Shown piece by piece: positions 44,045 through 55,790 of a DNA stretch of 64,000 nucleotides (the first letter of the stretch is position 1; every line of letters starts with the position of its first letter). The translations under genes were made by a program, and so were the position numbers. Under the pieces are notes generated by a model. The model was not told the DNA's origin. It saw nothing but the letters and a program-made list of their open reading frames with translations, and searched no databases. The stretch lies in NCBI GenBank assembly GCA_036245525.1, contig BTPG01000003.1, positions 140,834,120 to 140,898,119 on the forward strand, given 5' to 3'. This stretch comes from Semisulcospira habei (lineage: Eukaryota; Mollusca; Gastropoda; Semisulcospiridae).

Positions 44045-44256
44045 TTAAATCATTTCGCCCCAAGGCCGAAATTCGTTAATTTTAGAGGTGTCACTTAACA
44101 ACTATGTACTAGTTTCAGGAGACGGATCGACCATTGAAATTCAAAGGTTAGTGCCAGATTGGCTTGGCACCTGATGGTGCCAAGCTAATCTGGCACTACC
44201 TTTAAATTATCAGGGTCGTTCTGTCTCCTGCTGCAGTGCGTCGGCGCAAAATGGAT
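44045..44256. mobile_element. Family A palindromic MITE
   Basis: TTAAATCATTTCGCCCC start, with hairpin TTGGCACCTGATGGTGCCAA flanked by long arms. It lies 173 bp from exon 2, in intron 2. Confidence 0.8.
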
Positions 44257-44428
44257 TACACGCAGCTCGTGGCCAATGGCAGGAAATATAGTTAATTGTT
44301 ATACTGAAACATTTTTATTACTTAATTTTTTAATCGTAAATACATAAAATAATTAATAAATTAATTCATTAATTAATTAAGTAATTAAGTAAGTAAGTAA
44401 GTAAATGTAGAAGTGACATTTTTCGTAC

Positions 44429-44547
44429 CTGTGCCGGGAAGAACCAGAAGAACATGTTACTGTTGTAACGCTCGTCCACAGTGAAGTAACCCGCGTAACT
44501 CTCCACGTCATCATGACCCAGACCGCGTACCCGACTTCTTTTTTGGG
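44429..44547 (-). CDS. CPVL-like: CPVL-like carboxypeptidase, exon 2
   Basis: Codons 66-105. The acceptor is CTCTTCCAG and the donor is ACAG then GTACGA. It joins exon 1 in phase 1 and ends in phase 0. The translation carries SYAGYFTVDERYNSNMFFWF followed by FPAQ. This is the hallmark beta-strand region of S10 carboxypeptidases (SYSGYLTV...YNSNLFFWFFPAQ in CPVL), so the assignment is secure. The 1.8-kb intron upstream contains (GA)n and a short repeated A/T-rich unit. Confidence 0.95.
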
Positions 44548-44559
44548 CTGGAAGAGAGA

Positions 44560-44720
44560 ATACATGATTATGTCTTCTTTTACACTCTTTACGCTTGTTC
44601 TCATTGGCCTACTTCTATACGCCTTTTTGCCCTGGTTGCCCGTTCTCAAGGCAACAAACGTCTCCTTATCACATGTTACCAAAGCAGCATGTGATCAGCA
44701 GACTCGATTTATCACATGTT
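44560..44720. repeat. Dispersed repeat (copy 2), abuts exon 2 acceptor
   Basis: Matches 40840-40965 (TTCTCATTGGCCTA, CCCGTTCTCAAGGCAAC). It occupies the intron immediately upstream of exon 2. Confidence 0.55.
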
Positions 44721-45079
44721 AGGTTGACAAGGTTACACACTGAGCAAAACGTTTTCCTCAAATACGTCACTGGCTAATCACATTCCTCAATACAAACATT
44801 CAGTTAACAGTGGACGATTTTGGCTTTGGTCGTTGACTGAACAAAGATTTCAGAAACAAACAAGATGGGATGAACCATAACCCGCAAAATCTCTTCTATA
44901 TAAGGGCCATAACTTACAAAGTCCCTTTTATATGCGCGATATGCTTGCTGTCAAGGGTCTCTGCCTGTTGTCTTTGACCTGATTCTGATTTTGAAATCTT
45001 TTTTTGAAAAAGCCTCGCAACTTGAATTCGCCAATGCATCAGTGAACTCAATAAGGGTCACAGTGCATACCGTCATTGT

Positions 45080-45265
<186 letters not shown>

Positions 45266-45269
45266 GTCT

Positions 45270-45480
45270 TATCTAGAATATTGAGTCTTGAAGCGAAAGT
45301 GAAACTCATATCGTTAAAAGTTAAATATAAAATTACGTAAAAACAAACAAAATTATCTAGAATATTGAGTCTTGAAGCGAAAGCGAAACTCATATCGTTA
45401 AACGTTAAATATAAAATTACGTAAAAACAAACAAACAAAAAAATACTTCATGACAAATGACGTTTGACAAACCAATGACA
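45270..45480 (+). repeat. A/T-rich tandem duplication, about 85 bp
   Basis: TATTGAGTCTTGAAGCGAAA units at 45280 and 45362; a third related unit lies at 45737-45840. Confidence 0.75.
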
Positions 45481-45492
45481 CATATGCACGCA

Positions 45493-45562
45493 TCTCCAAG
45501 AGGCAAAGATCCCCAAATGCCCGGAGGGCGCATGAACATCTATGCCTCTTGAGGATGTTTGC
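45493..45562. repeat. Family B hairpin
   Basis: CCAAGAGGCAAAGATCCCC to ATCTATGCCTCTTGAGG around CCCGGAGGGC. Confidence 0.55.
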
Positions 45563-46392
45563 AACGCGCATACAAACACGCACACGCACACACACACACA
45601 CATCGACGCGCTTTCAGAAGAGCATGCAGGTGTACTTAGTATAGCATGTAGCTAGGTAAAGTCGACCTGATTTCATACAAATTATAGCAAGACCGAAATT
45701 GTACCGTGAAATTCTAGTTTTGTCACCATTTTCCCAAGTCTTGAAGCGAAAGCGAATCTCATATCACGTTAAATATAAAATTACGCAAAACAAAAAAATA
45801 CGTCATGACAAATAACGTTTGACAAACCAGTGACGCGTGTGCACTGCGCGAGCCCCTTCAAGAGTGCACTATGACGCATTGGCATATCTGCGAGGCTTTT
45901 TCAGAAGGAGATATTTCAACATCAGAATCAAGTCAAAGACAAAAGGTAGAGACCCTTGGCAACGAAGACAGCTCTCATATAGAAGGGACTTTGTGGGTTA
46001 TGGTTCATCCTATCTTGTTTATAAATAGAAGAGACTTTAAAATGTACACGTGTACAGTGACCGGGAAGGGGTTAATTATATGTCCAGAGCTTACAGTGTT
46101 TTCGCTTCTCGTAGTGCCTTCTATAGCATAGAAACCAGCTGCAACACATGCACAGCGCCGCTTTGACCCTCTTTTACTGTAATATAGTTAATATAGTGTG
46201 CGCCACATTTAGACCTTCCGAGAGCGTGAGGACGGATCCAAAATATCTCAGTTGTGCGCCACCACCATCTTATCACCTAAGTTAGTGCGCCACTGATTTT
46301 CAGCGGTTGGCTTCAGTCGGGGCATCGGTTCTAGAGCCCCCCACCCCACCCCCCCACCCCTCCCACCAGTAACTGAGGCGGACATTAGTTAC

Positions 46393-46588
46393 CTTCCTCG
46401 ATTTTTCCCGCCTCAACGTAAGGTGTCAGGTACAGGGGTAAAGCCTCTGATGGGAACCTGTTCCACAAGAACTTGAGCCCTGCCTCAAACCCGCTGATGC
46501 CGTCAGCACTTTTAAAGGTCAAGGTCAGCACGAGACATGTGACCAGTGACGCACGCAGTGTGGTTGTCACCATGCTGGATGGTAACAT
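46393..46588 (-). CDS. CPVL-like: CPVL-like carboxypeptidase, exon 1 (signal peptide)
   Basis: Codons 1-65 plus one base. The start at 46588 gives a short polar leader, then a hydrophobic stretch (SLVTCLVLTLTF) typical of a signal peptide. A second in-frame Met at 46573 has an equally good context (A at -3, G at +4) and may be the real start; the hydrophobic core follows both. The end, PLYLTPYVEAGKIEEG, matches the N-terminal part of mature CPVL-type proteins, where LTPYIEAGKI is conserved. The donor reads GAGGAAG then GTAACT, phase 1. No other CPVL-like exon is seen upstream. Confidence 0.9.
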
Positions 46589-46687
46589 TTTTCTGAACCT
46601 CCAGAGTCACCGCTGAAACATGTGGACGGGAATTCTTAAATAATCCAGTCAAAATAAATGTATCATTTTATACGACTAAGACATGTG

Positions 46688-46766
46688 ACAATTCGAGACG
46701 TGCTGAATTCGGATACGCGGCTTTATGCCGCGTATCCGAATGCGGCACGTCGCGAATGAGCCGGTT
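46688..46766. repeat. Family D palindrome
   Basis: ATTCGAGACGTGC to GCACGTCGCGAATGAG, centre CGCGGCTTTATGCCGCG. Confidence 0.7.
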
Positions 46767-46799
46767 TGACAACCAAGCGTGCCACATGTAATTAAAAGC

Positions 46800-47500
46800 C
46801 CTGACAATTCCGACAGCAATGCTGTGTCGCTAAAGGTCAAATAATGCGGCATTTACATTAGTGTGCTGCTCTGTGATTGTGAGCCTTACGACCTAGGGCC
46901 ATAAATTCAAAACTCATAGACCAGCACACATTGTGTACAAGAGTCGTGTGCGGATGTTATCCCAACTCATGGCTAAACATCAGTGTTAGTAAAGTCATTC
47001 AAAGTTCAAACAGATACCTTCTCTGACGAAGTGTGGAGGTACTAGGGCTGAGAGCACCAAAGGCGTCCGTAACATGATACGGGTTTCGCCCGTGAGCCCT
47101 CGCGAGGCTGGTGGGCTAACAATGTAACCCCAACTTTTCTGCCCCGCTTTCACTAGGGCGCTACACCACAGTGATTTTTTTTCTGTCTATAGATACATTT
47201 AATATACTGAGATCTAAGTGTCGTCAGCGATCAAAAAGCAAAGATACAACAAACACCTACCCCCCACCCCACACCCCCTCAACCCACCCCACCCCCTAAC
47301 CACTACCCCACACCCCACCCTTAAAAAAAATCAGTCTAATTAAAAAAAAATCCTCCTCTACTCCTACATACACGTCCTCCAAACCGCTAGGCTAAGTGTC
47401 AATGACCTTTTCCTGGTTGCTGTGCCTGACGCCATGAGTACGAACTAGGTACCACAAGCTCATCGAACTATCTTGTCAAAAGACACATATACGAATGTAT
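46800..47500. other. No recognised feature upstream of the gene
   Basis: Holds a C-rich stretch (47260-47330) and ordinary sequence. The promoter should lie between exon 1 and here, but no TATA box or initiator stands out. Confidence 0.45.
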
Positions 47501-47504
47501 CCTT

Positions 47505-47670
47505 ACGTTTTTTTTTTAACGATATTACGAATGTTAGGATAGCTTGGGCAGGGTAGGCATTGTGTCTAGTGAAGGGCTGGGACCCTAGGGAACGTAAAGA
47601 AGTCATTCCTAAAGCATTTTCGTGGAGTTGAATCACAGTTTATGTGGGTGCTTCGACCTTAAGAATGTAT
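47505..47670 (+). repeat. Dispersed repeat shared with 28955-29100
   Basis: Same block as above with a longer right side. Confidence 0.6.
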
Positions 47671-48026
47671 TTTTTTCTCTATTGTTTTACGACTGTACAC
47701 CAAAATCGTACAAGTTACTAGGTCAATTGTATGAAATTTGAATTAAATTGGTTCTAAAAGTGAAGCAGAAAAGTATTTGTTTACGCTCCGATGACAAACG
47801 ACCTATACGAGAAAGCGCACTCCTAAATCCGTAATATTGTATCACGGGCGCCTTTGTGAAAATCTGCGGGAATCAGAACTCGCCGGCGCCAAAAAAAGCA
47901 CCTTTATATATTTAGTGATACCCTACTTGCCGGATTTCTGCGATGAGTGCCAAGGAAGCGCAACATACTTGTGTCTCAGCCAAATGCGCCGACACGCTGC
48001 ACAGAATCTGCATCAGACTTCTGCCC

Positions 48027-48082
48027 ATTGCGCAAAAGGCCATCGGGCCGACGTCAGCCTGTGGCCTTTGCGCACTGGGTGG
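48027..48082. repeat. Family E palindrome, short
   Basis: GCGCAAAAGGCCATCGGGCC to GGCCTTTGCGCACTGGG, partly deleted. Confidence 0.6.
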
Positions 48083-48203
48083 CTGTTTATATGTTGTCGT
48101 CGTTTCAGATACACATACAACTGCAAAACACTTGGGGCCAGTTGCACGAGTGGGCTTTAATCATGCATCTGCCACTAAGCAAGGAGCTCCCCTCCCGTGG
48201 CGT

Positions 48204-48399
<196 letters not shown>

Positions 48400-48916
48400 A
48401 AATGTGTACATTTTGGGTCAGTGTCACAATCCAAACAGTAGCATAGGAAGACATTGTTCATCTGAGTTTGCGTCAGTGGGGGCCCAACTGACACGCCTGA
48501 CATGGGAGAGGGGGTGGGTAGTGCCTATCTGTTTCACTTTTCTTTCCACAAAAATATAACAGCGGCAAGGGAGGGGGAGGGGGGCGGTGGGGGGGGGGGG
48601 CGGGGGCGATAAGGATACTCTTCTCCCCCAAAACAACATTTTCATTGTGGGTAGGGGTAGGGGTGGTTTCTACGTCACTGCATAACCTGTGTCCGACCTC
48701 AGCACGAGTTGTTCTTATCACTTGACGATATTTCAATTACTAGTATAAACGTCGTTAAAAAGCCTGAGAGTTGAAGAATGGAAGACTTTGTTTACCACAC
48801 TGTGTGCAGCTGGAAAACTTCACAGCCTTGCGCATGAAATCATCTGTAGATAAGCGGGGTTTTGCCCGCCTTTTCTTTTTAACTCGCCCACGCTCTCCCC
48901 CTCTCTCCCTCTCTGT

Positions 48917-48925
48917 ACGCGCGCG

Positions 48926-49002
<77 letters not shown>

Positions 49003-49034
49003 CTGAGAGAGACAGAGAGAGAGAGAGAGAGAGT
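48917..49034. repeat. (GC)n-(GA)n-(CAGAGA)n microsatellite
   Basis: A CG run of 24 bp leads into GA repeats. Confidence 0.93.
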
Positions 49035-49039
49035 CTTAT

Positions 49040-49620
49040 ACACCTTTTTCAGTTTCCGCAGAAGAAGAGTGCCAATTTTAACAACGCTACTGCCAAGTAA
49101 TATCAAGTAAGATATATACAAGACATTTGACATAACACTTATTTGCAACCATGATACAACTAAACGTATTCAACTCTTACCTCATCTAAACATCGCACAC
49201 AGGTACTCCGCCGCAGCCCAGCTGTATCAGTGAACTCGAGAGCTAGGGTCGGAACTGTGATGCCAGAGATTACCACTTACTGAATGCTGTGCAGCCGAGT
49301 TCCTAGATCTTCCCGCAGGACTCCAAGACTCTCAAAGGCACAGCGGTCCTAGAGAGGCACGGCACAGAAACCGCTTTTTCTCTCGCAATTAAAACGAGTA
49401 AGGTGGCGCACCACCTGCAGTGTCAGTTTTTTTGTGTTTCAGTCCGGTCGTAATTCCACGATACTTAATTGTTGGCAACGCGTATCAGCGCAACTTGAGG
49501 CTGGGGTTGTGCGTTCGCTGAATGGTTTTGCCTCAAGACCTGAACTTCCCTCAACTGAATTTTCATAGAAATTAATCCGGAGGGCCAACTTGAAAGCTGC
49601 TGGTGTCTCCGGCAGTAATA
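49040..49620. other. No recognised feature
   Basis: Unique-looking sequence between a microsatellite and a family B element. Confidence 0.45.
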
Positions 49621-49632
49621 ACTTCCGTGTAA

Positions 49633-49866
49633 AATGCTGTTCACTGCCGAGAAAAAAGGTAAAAATGGAAGTGACATGGAGCCTCATTTGCCCCCACGAC
49701 AGCGGGGGGCTCATGAGGATCTATGTCTCTTGCTGAGATCAGTATGTATCCATGATTCTTGGACGGTGTTGGTTTTTGGTCGTTGAGTGAACCAACATTT
49801 CAAAACCAAACGTGCACGTACTGTGTATAATATACATATTATGTACAATGGCAGGGAAGGGCTTAA
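49633..49866. mobile_element. Family B MITE, long form
   Basis: TTCACTGCCGAGAAAAAAGG to GGCAGGGAAGGGCTTAA, with a hairpin around CACGACAGCGGGGGGCTC. Confidence 0.72.
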
Positions 49867-50166
49867 ATCCTGAAGCTATTCTGCCCCCCCCCCCCCCCAC
49901 CCCCGCCCCACACCCTTGAACTTTCATGGTCGTTCTGTCAAGTGATTGGTAATACAGTCTTCAGAGGACAGCTCCAAAATTTAATTTTGGTATTTCGACC
50001 TCGGGGCTCAATAGGTTAAACTTTTTTTTAGGCGGGCACCTGCCTACTTTAACATGACTTTGATAAGCCTCTGTGTTAGCAGTTGCCTGTGCCCGTCACA
50101 GCTGGTCATCATGTTGGTCATTGGGCACAGCCCTTTAGGTGGCGACCTACTCCGTGCGATAAAGTG

Positions 50167-50379
50167 TTACTCATTCAGGCCGGCGCACGTATTTCCCAAA
50201 GTTGGGAGGCGTCATCTAACGACTATGCACCTGTTGCAAGAGATGGATCGACCATGATAATTCAAGGGCAGTGCCAGATTAGCTTGGCGCCGATAGGCGC
50301 CAAGCTAATCTGGCACTACCCTTGAATTATCATGGTCGACCCATCTCCTGCTGTAGTGCGTCAGGACTGAATGGGCTAA
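50167..50379. mobile_element. Family A palindromic MITE, best-preserved hairpin
   Basis: Arms from GATGGATCGACCATGATAA to the centre GGCGCCGATAGGCGCC and back with almost no mismatch. The outer ends (TTACTCATTCAGGCC and GGGCTAA) are slightly decayed. Confidence 0.85.
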
Positions 50380-50454
50380 TAGTTCGCAATATCTCCTTTA
50401 TAAATGTTCTTAATATGATGTTACGTTGGGGAAGGGGTTTAGTTGATAGGTTGT

Positions 50455-50502
50455 ATATTGTATACAGCAACAAGACTTTCTCAGGACGCGCCTGAGTTGC
50501 TT

Positions 50503-50536
<34 letters not shown>

Positions 50537-50915
50537 CAGAATATTGAATGTATGTCGCCAGCCCGTCTGATATGCCAAATAAACGGAAGACATGCTAGGG
50601 ACGCTGCACCTTCATGCTAATTTATCGTACAGAAAAGAGTAGAAAATCATCACAGTTACAAAATATCTACAGGGAAATAATATATACAAAATGCATTACA
50701 CGCAAACAAATAACTTATCATCTCTTAGGTGCAGCAACCACTTAGCAACACACATCTAATATCAAGGACTACAGGCAGTGCAGACAGTAGGGAGAATTCA
50801 AAAGAGGAAAACGCAGGCGAATGGACCAAGTGTAGTCAGAAACATTACCCCCAGGAAAAAGGAACAAACCCCACCATGTGGGGCTGACCAGGGTGACACT
50901 GGGAACTAAAACTCA
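50455..50915 (-). repeat. Family J repeat with poly(A) insertion
   Basis: Reverse-strand copy with a 31-bp A run at 50505-50535. It has ACAGCAACAAGACTTTCTC at one end and GGGGCTGACCAGGGTGACAC at the other. Confidence 0.7.
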
Positions 50916-51070
50916 TTCTGCCCGAGGTACGAAATACCAACATTTTGGAGTTATCCCTCTGAGGATTGCATTACAATTCAGGAAACAGATCGATCATGAT
51001 AGTTCAAGGGTGGTGGCAGAAAAGTTTGGCGCCTATAGGTGCCAATCTATTCTGCCACCACTCTTGTATA

Positions 51071-52458
51071 CTAATGGTCAAAACGTAAGGGCCACCCCAC
51101 TTTTGTGTCATTGTTTATCGTCGCAAGTACGCTAATAAAATACAATGTTTTTTCGATCCAAATGGTTAAAAGTTGACCTTAGACAGTCCACTAGAGAACA
51201 ATTCATCAATTTCCACGAACGTGTCAAATGCACGTGAAACTTCGTCAGTTTTGTGAAAAGCATTGCGATATTGGCAAGCGTACTAAAGGCAGGCAGATGG
51301 AAAAGCTCGTGATGCACGTACTAAAGGGATCAGTCGTGAACACTGAGCAGTTCTGTTTCGCTACAAATACCGGTACAGTAGGGACATAATTGTCACTTTC
51401 CTAACCACGCCACCACGACGAAGCCTATGCGCGACAGAACTGTCACGTCAACCACTCTGCGACGTCAACTGATGCAAGCTGCAAACGTTAGCGTCAGCAG
51501 AAGCACAGTCTGCCGACGTCTGGGCGAAATTTTCCTGGCTTCATGCAGAGCAGCTGTGAGAATACCCCTCACTCCAGCTCATTGCAGAGCCCGGGTTGCC
51601 TGGTGTCGTAAACATGTGAGGTGGAACAGACTCCACTGGACTCAGGTTCTGATTACGGATGAGTCACGGTTCACTGTGTCCTTCAACGACGGGAGGGTGA
51701 GGGCCTGGAGACGCCAGAGCAAACGATTCACGAATGGATGCGTCCAAGAGGTGGATCGCTACGGAGGAGGCTCAGTCATGGTCTGGGCAGGCTTCAGCAG
51801 GGAAGACAGGACCCCCCTCCACGTCATCCGATGCACCCGGACTGGACTGCGCTATCGGGACGAGATTGATCATCCCCTCATCCAGCGAGCTCTCTAAGCC
51901 ATATGCAACAATGCTGTTCTGCAGGACGACAACGCTTGACCTCATCGCGCCCGTGTGGTGGATGAGTACCTTGAGCAACGGAGCATCATGAGGATGGAGT
52001 GGCCAGCTTGTTCACCTGATCTGGCTACTATCAAGCACCTCTGGGACGTGCTGGGGCAACGTGTAGTCAGCAACTACCCCGCCCCCCCCCCCTCCTCCAC
52101 CTCAAGGCGTCTCCCAGCTGACTCAGTTCCTGCATCAAAAGTGGGAAGCGATCCCACAACATGTTCTCCAAACCCTGGTGAACTTCATGCGTCAACGCTG
52201 CATTGAATGCTTGGCTGCAAACGGTGGGTACACTCGCTACTGACTGAACCAGTCTTGTGTGACTTTTCAAATGAGGGGTGGGTGAACATTCTAACGTACT
52301 GTTGTTGTTACAATTGCTTGATTTACTCAAAACTTATATGAAATTGTTACTGAATAAATTAGCAAAGTACTAACTCCAAGTATTGTTACATTATTTGTGT
52401 GGTATTGTCGTGTGCGTTTACGATAAAAAGTCAGTGGCCCTTAAGTTTTGACCATTAG
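51071..52458 (+). mobile_element. Tc1-type DNA transposon inserted in a family A element
   Basis: A 1388-bp element with inverted ends starting CTAATGGTCAAAAC (about 26 bp, one mismatch), flanked by TA on both sides as expected for Tc1/mariner. It lies inside the right arm of a family A palindrome: the two halves (50912-51070 and 52459-52520) rejoin to about 217 bp. Confidence 0.93.
51427..52065 (+). pseudogene. Tc1 transposase, inactivated
   Basis: Most of a Tc1 transposase: the second helix-turn-helix region (TSTTLRRQLMQAANVSVSRS), LITDESRFTVSF with the first catalytic Asp, GGGSVMVWAG, and QDDNA with the second Asp. The third segment CSPDLATIKHLWD has Lys where the DDE Glu should be. Stops occur at 51895 and in the expected DNARPHR motif. 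The N-terminal part upstream of 51427 is out of frame. It cannot be active. Confidence 0.9.
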
Positions 52459-52520
52459 TATATCATATATCATGGTCGAGCCATATATTGTTGTGGTGTG
52501 TCGCGGGCAGAATGAGTTAA

Positions 52521-53440
52521 TCCTACCCAAGTCCCATATGGCAAAACAGAGTGGGGGCTTTGGGTTTTGCATATAATGCTACATCACGAGCCCTTGTGTC
52601 TTGAAGTCCTCCTCCACAGTGTCTGTAGTTCTTTGTCTGGTCCTGATCAACCTCGGTCACAGCAGACCAGCAACACTGACGCCGATGTAAAAATTCAACA
52701 AGTTTATTTACATACAAGGAACGTCAGTCGAACTTAAGCGTGTACAGCAATCGCACACAGCTGTGCAAATAGAACGCTGCATCAGTATCCAACTCTAAGC
52801 TGCACTGAAGACACAGCAATCACACAACGATCTTACGATCATGTAATAAACATGGATCATACAGCGAACATGAAACTATCGCCCTCTCACAAATATACAT
52901 TGGCCTCCATCCTGTTCACACAACGATGGCAACGGGTTGTTGCCCTTGTTAACTTTAAAAAGTGCAAGGGTATCAGCAGCCGGGTTGTTCCCCTTCCTTG
53001 TTTCGTTGATTTTGTTGCGTGTTGTTTGACTAGGGTCGGGACCAATGCTTACCTCATCATGTTTCAGTTTTCCTTCGGGAAGGCTAAGGGTCAGGAACGT
53101 CTCAACTGTTTGAATGCGCTCAGCCCCCAGAGTCAAACCCTTGCACCCCGTTTTGGAACTCGGTTACAATAGTGCTACGAAACGAAAGTGCGAAAAGACG
53201 CCGGCAAAGTACACATAGTAACGCGCTATGGTAACCGCGCAAGGGAGACCACTCTGATCGTACAATCGAAAGTACTGGAATGTTGGCGAAACGTCAAAGA
53301 GAATTAACAACCCACTGGCATTAGAATACGCGATCTACTTCTGATAACTACGATGAAAGAATAAACACAGATTCGAACAATATTCTGAATAAATCTCTCC
53401 TTGAGAAGAATTCTTCTCGCATTATCGCTTCGTTTACAGA
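52521..53440. other. Unassigned; possible solo LTR
   Basis: On the minus strand an AATAAACTTGTTGAATTTTT segment near 52690-52710 resembles the R/U5 region of an LTR. No matching TG...CA boundaries or second copy were found. Confidence 0.3.
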
Positions 53441-53444
53441 TTAC

Positions 53445-53560
53445 AGATATAGATCGACCATCATAATTCAAGGGTGGTGCCAAAATAGCGTGGCGCCCAT
53501 AGGCGCCAAGCTATTCTGGCACCACCCTTGAACCACCATGGTCGTTCTGTCAAGTGAATG
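53445..53560. mobile_element. Family A hairpin
   Basis: GATCGACCATCATAATTCAA arm, centre GGCGCCCATAGGCGCC, return arm GAACCACCATGGTCG. TIRs not clear. Confidence 0.7.
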
Positions 53561-53619
53561 GTAAAATGGTTTTCAGAGAACAACTCCAACATTTTGGGAT
53601 TTCGACCTTGCGGCACAAC

Positions 53620-54430
53620 AATCCTTTCTAGGCGCGCACCTGCCTATTTCAACATTACTTTGGTAAACCTCTGTGTTATTTTACCTGTGACCATCACAGT
53701 TGGTCATTGGGCACAGCTCTTTAGGTGGCGACCTATAAAGGGTTAATAGTTCGCTTCGTTTACAGATTCAGATCTACGTCTCGCGCCGATCTCTCACGTC
53801 ACAACACGCATCCACAAATACTGATCGCTATAAATGTTCAGTATGCTTCTAGACGTTAAATCAGCCTAATTGGACAGAGCACACCATTTCTAGTCTATTT
53901 CTTAACATATGTCATACAATATTGAATAATGCTGCACAAAAAGTTTAAATTAATTTACTTTAAAGTATCATTTGCATAAATCTGTAGACACATTTCAGCC
54001 CCAGTTGTGTTTGTTATGCCTTTGTCGACACACCTAATGAACAGCAGTTTGGACACGCAACAAAATCACATGCGTAACCGCACTTCTTTATTTTGCGCTG
54101 CAGTTAGAGTGTCAGTCTATTTTTAGCTGTTTCTCGCACGGTATTTCTAAAATGGAGTGGAGTCAATGTCAGGTTACTTGATATAAAGACGATGTGTGCT
54201 GAACTGTGTTTCGTAACCATCTGTTACAGAAGTGTTTATTTGAACAGTTACGGGGGTAGTGGGATTTTAACACATATCTTACAATATTAAATAATGCTGG
54301 AGAAACATGTTAAATTAATTTAGTTTAAGGGCTAATTTATAATGTTTCAATGTCGAGAAATGAAAGACTTTTCTGCACACAAGGGGCAGTCAGGGTCGAG
54401 CGGAAAACCTCTGTCACCTGAACAATGTCA
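53620..54430. other. No recognised feature
   Basis: A/T-rich. Two related segments at 53920-53970 and 54270-54330 share ACATATGTCATACAATATTG-like sequence. Confidence 0.45.
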
Positions 54431-54432
54431 CG

Positions 54433-54474
54433 CTGATTCCAAAATGTCGCATTTCTTCTGATCGTCAGTATATT
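54433..54474. repeat. Family F right half
   Basis: GATTCCAAAATGTCGCATTT then TCTGATCGTCAGTATA; left arm absent. Confidence 0.6.
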
Positions 54475-54603
54475 AATTTAAAGCTCATTGCGTCAAGCAG
54501 ACTAAGAAAATAAAGCTGGGATAACGGTGATGAACTCCGGCCAAGTAAAGGCTTTGATTTTTTTCACTCGTACGAAATTTAATTAACGGCTGCCAAGATG
54601 CAC

Positions 54604-54717
54604 TTACCCAAAGCGCAAAATGCCATCGGGCCGACGTCGGCAGCCGTTGGCCCGCGCACTTCTGTGCGCGGGCCAACGGCGGCCGACGTCGGCCCGATGG
54701 CCTTTTCGCACTGGGTA
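54604..54717. mobile_element. Family E palindromic MITE, complete
   Basis: TTACCCAAAGCGCAAAATGC to TTTTCGCACTGGGTAA. The arms are almost perfect, with a nested CGCGCACTTCTGTGCGCG centre. Confidence 0.8.
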
Positions 54718-54844
54718 ACTGTCAAGCGTGATCGAAAGCACCATGTGTCGTTGCCACTGCACCTGGAACATTGCCCGTGGCCGGGTTATACATGCACGTT
54801 TTCACTTTCCCAAACTTTTAATTACCGTTCAAGCACTACAGTCC

Positions 54845-54925
54845 TTCACACATTGGAGATGTCCCACATCCGGATACGCGTTTTCGTGCCGTGTATCCGG
54901 ATGCGGAATGTCTTAAATGCGTTAA
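54845..54925. repeat. Family D palindrome next to family A
   Basis: ATGTCCCACATCCGGATACG to CGTATCCGGATGCGGAATGT. Its right end shares TTAA with the family A element at 54922. Confidence 0.68.
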
Positions 54926-55136
54926 CCCATTTAACCCCACAGCCGCATTTCTTAAACTGTGGAGGTGTTACCTAACGACTATGTACCAGTTGTGGGAGAC
55001 TTATTGACCGTGATAATTTAAGGGTAGGGCCAGATGAGCTTGGCGCCTGCAGGCGCCAAGCTCATCTGGCACTACCCTTAAATTATCACGGTCAATAAAT
55101 CTCCTGCTGTTAGGGCGTCGGGGCTAAATGGGTTAA
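54922..55136. mobile_element. Family A palindromic MITE, complete
   Basis: 215 bp, TTAACCCATTTAACCCC to GGGGCTAAATGGGTTAA. The hairpin is near perfect around GGCGCCTGCAGGCGCC. The TTAA on each side fits a piggyBac-type target. Confidence 0.9.
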
Positions 55137-55214
55137 CATTTCACCTTCTAGCCGCTGGATCTAGAAGTAGAAGTGATGTCTTTAAAAATCATGTCTGATT
55201 CACTGCTGGATAAC

Positions 55215-55310
55215 ACCCGTCCGCCTGAGAGATATTCCAGCGACATAGATCCTCATGAGCCCCCTCAACTGGGTGGGCTCATGAGCGTCTATGCCTCCTG
55301 CATCTGGATG
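55215..55310. repeat. Family B hairpin
   Basis: GACATAGATCCTCATGAGCC, centre CCTCAACTGGGTGGG, return CTCATGAGCGTCTATGCC. Confidence 0.6.
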
Positions 55311-55469
55311 TCAGTTGCCGCTCTTTGTGTGTTCTGGCAGCTAAGAGGTAAAAGATGCTAAAGCCGCAATGGCAATTTAAATGCCTGATAACCCTGACGG
55401 CACTCTAGCCGCCAATAGAAGGAAACCTTTCCAAGACAGCTAGCTGCTTAACCCAATCAATCTTGATAG

Positions 55470-55674
55470 TTAACCCATTTAGCCCCAACGCCCTAAAGCA
55501 GGAGTCGGATTGACCAAGGGTAGTGCCTGATGGGCTTGGCGCCTTGTCAATCCATCTCCTGCAACTGTTACATACTCTTTTAGTGACACTTTGAATTTGG
55601 AATTAGGGTCGGGGGTGGGGGTGGGGGAGGGGGGGGGGTGGTGTGGGGTGGGGGTGGAGGGTTAAATGGGTTAA
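55470..55674. mobile_element. Family A MITE with collapsed hairpin and G-rich expansion
   Basis: TTAACCCATTTAGCCCC to TTAAATGGGTTAA. Most of one hairpin arm is lost, and a long G-rich run fills 55601-55670. Confidence 0.78.
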
Positions 55675-55689
55675 GCAGGATTCAAATCG

Positions 55690-55790
55690 TCCACACCGTA
55701 ATCGTTCAAGAGTGGTGGCAGTATAGCGTGGTGCGTACTGATGCAGTGCTATTCGGCACCATCCTTCAACTATCATGGTTGATGCTTATC
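55690..55790. mobile_element. Family A hairpin, degenerate
   Basis: Arms CGTTCAAGAGTGGTGGC and GGCACCATCCTTCAACTAT, diverged centre. Confidence 0.55.

Larger units (their letters stand above)
50912..52520. mobile_element. Family A MITE split by the Tc1 element
   Basis: Left part 50912-51070 ends in the hairpin's right arm. Right part 52459-52520 ends GGGCAGAATGAGTTAA. The summed length fits a complete family A element. Confidence 0.85.
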
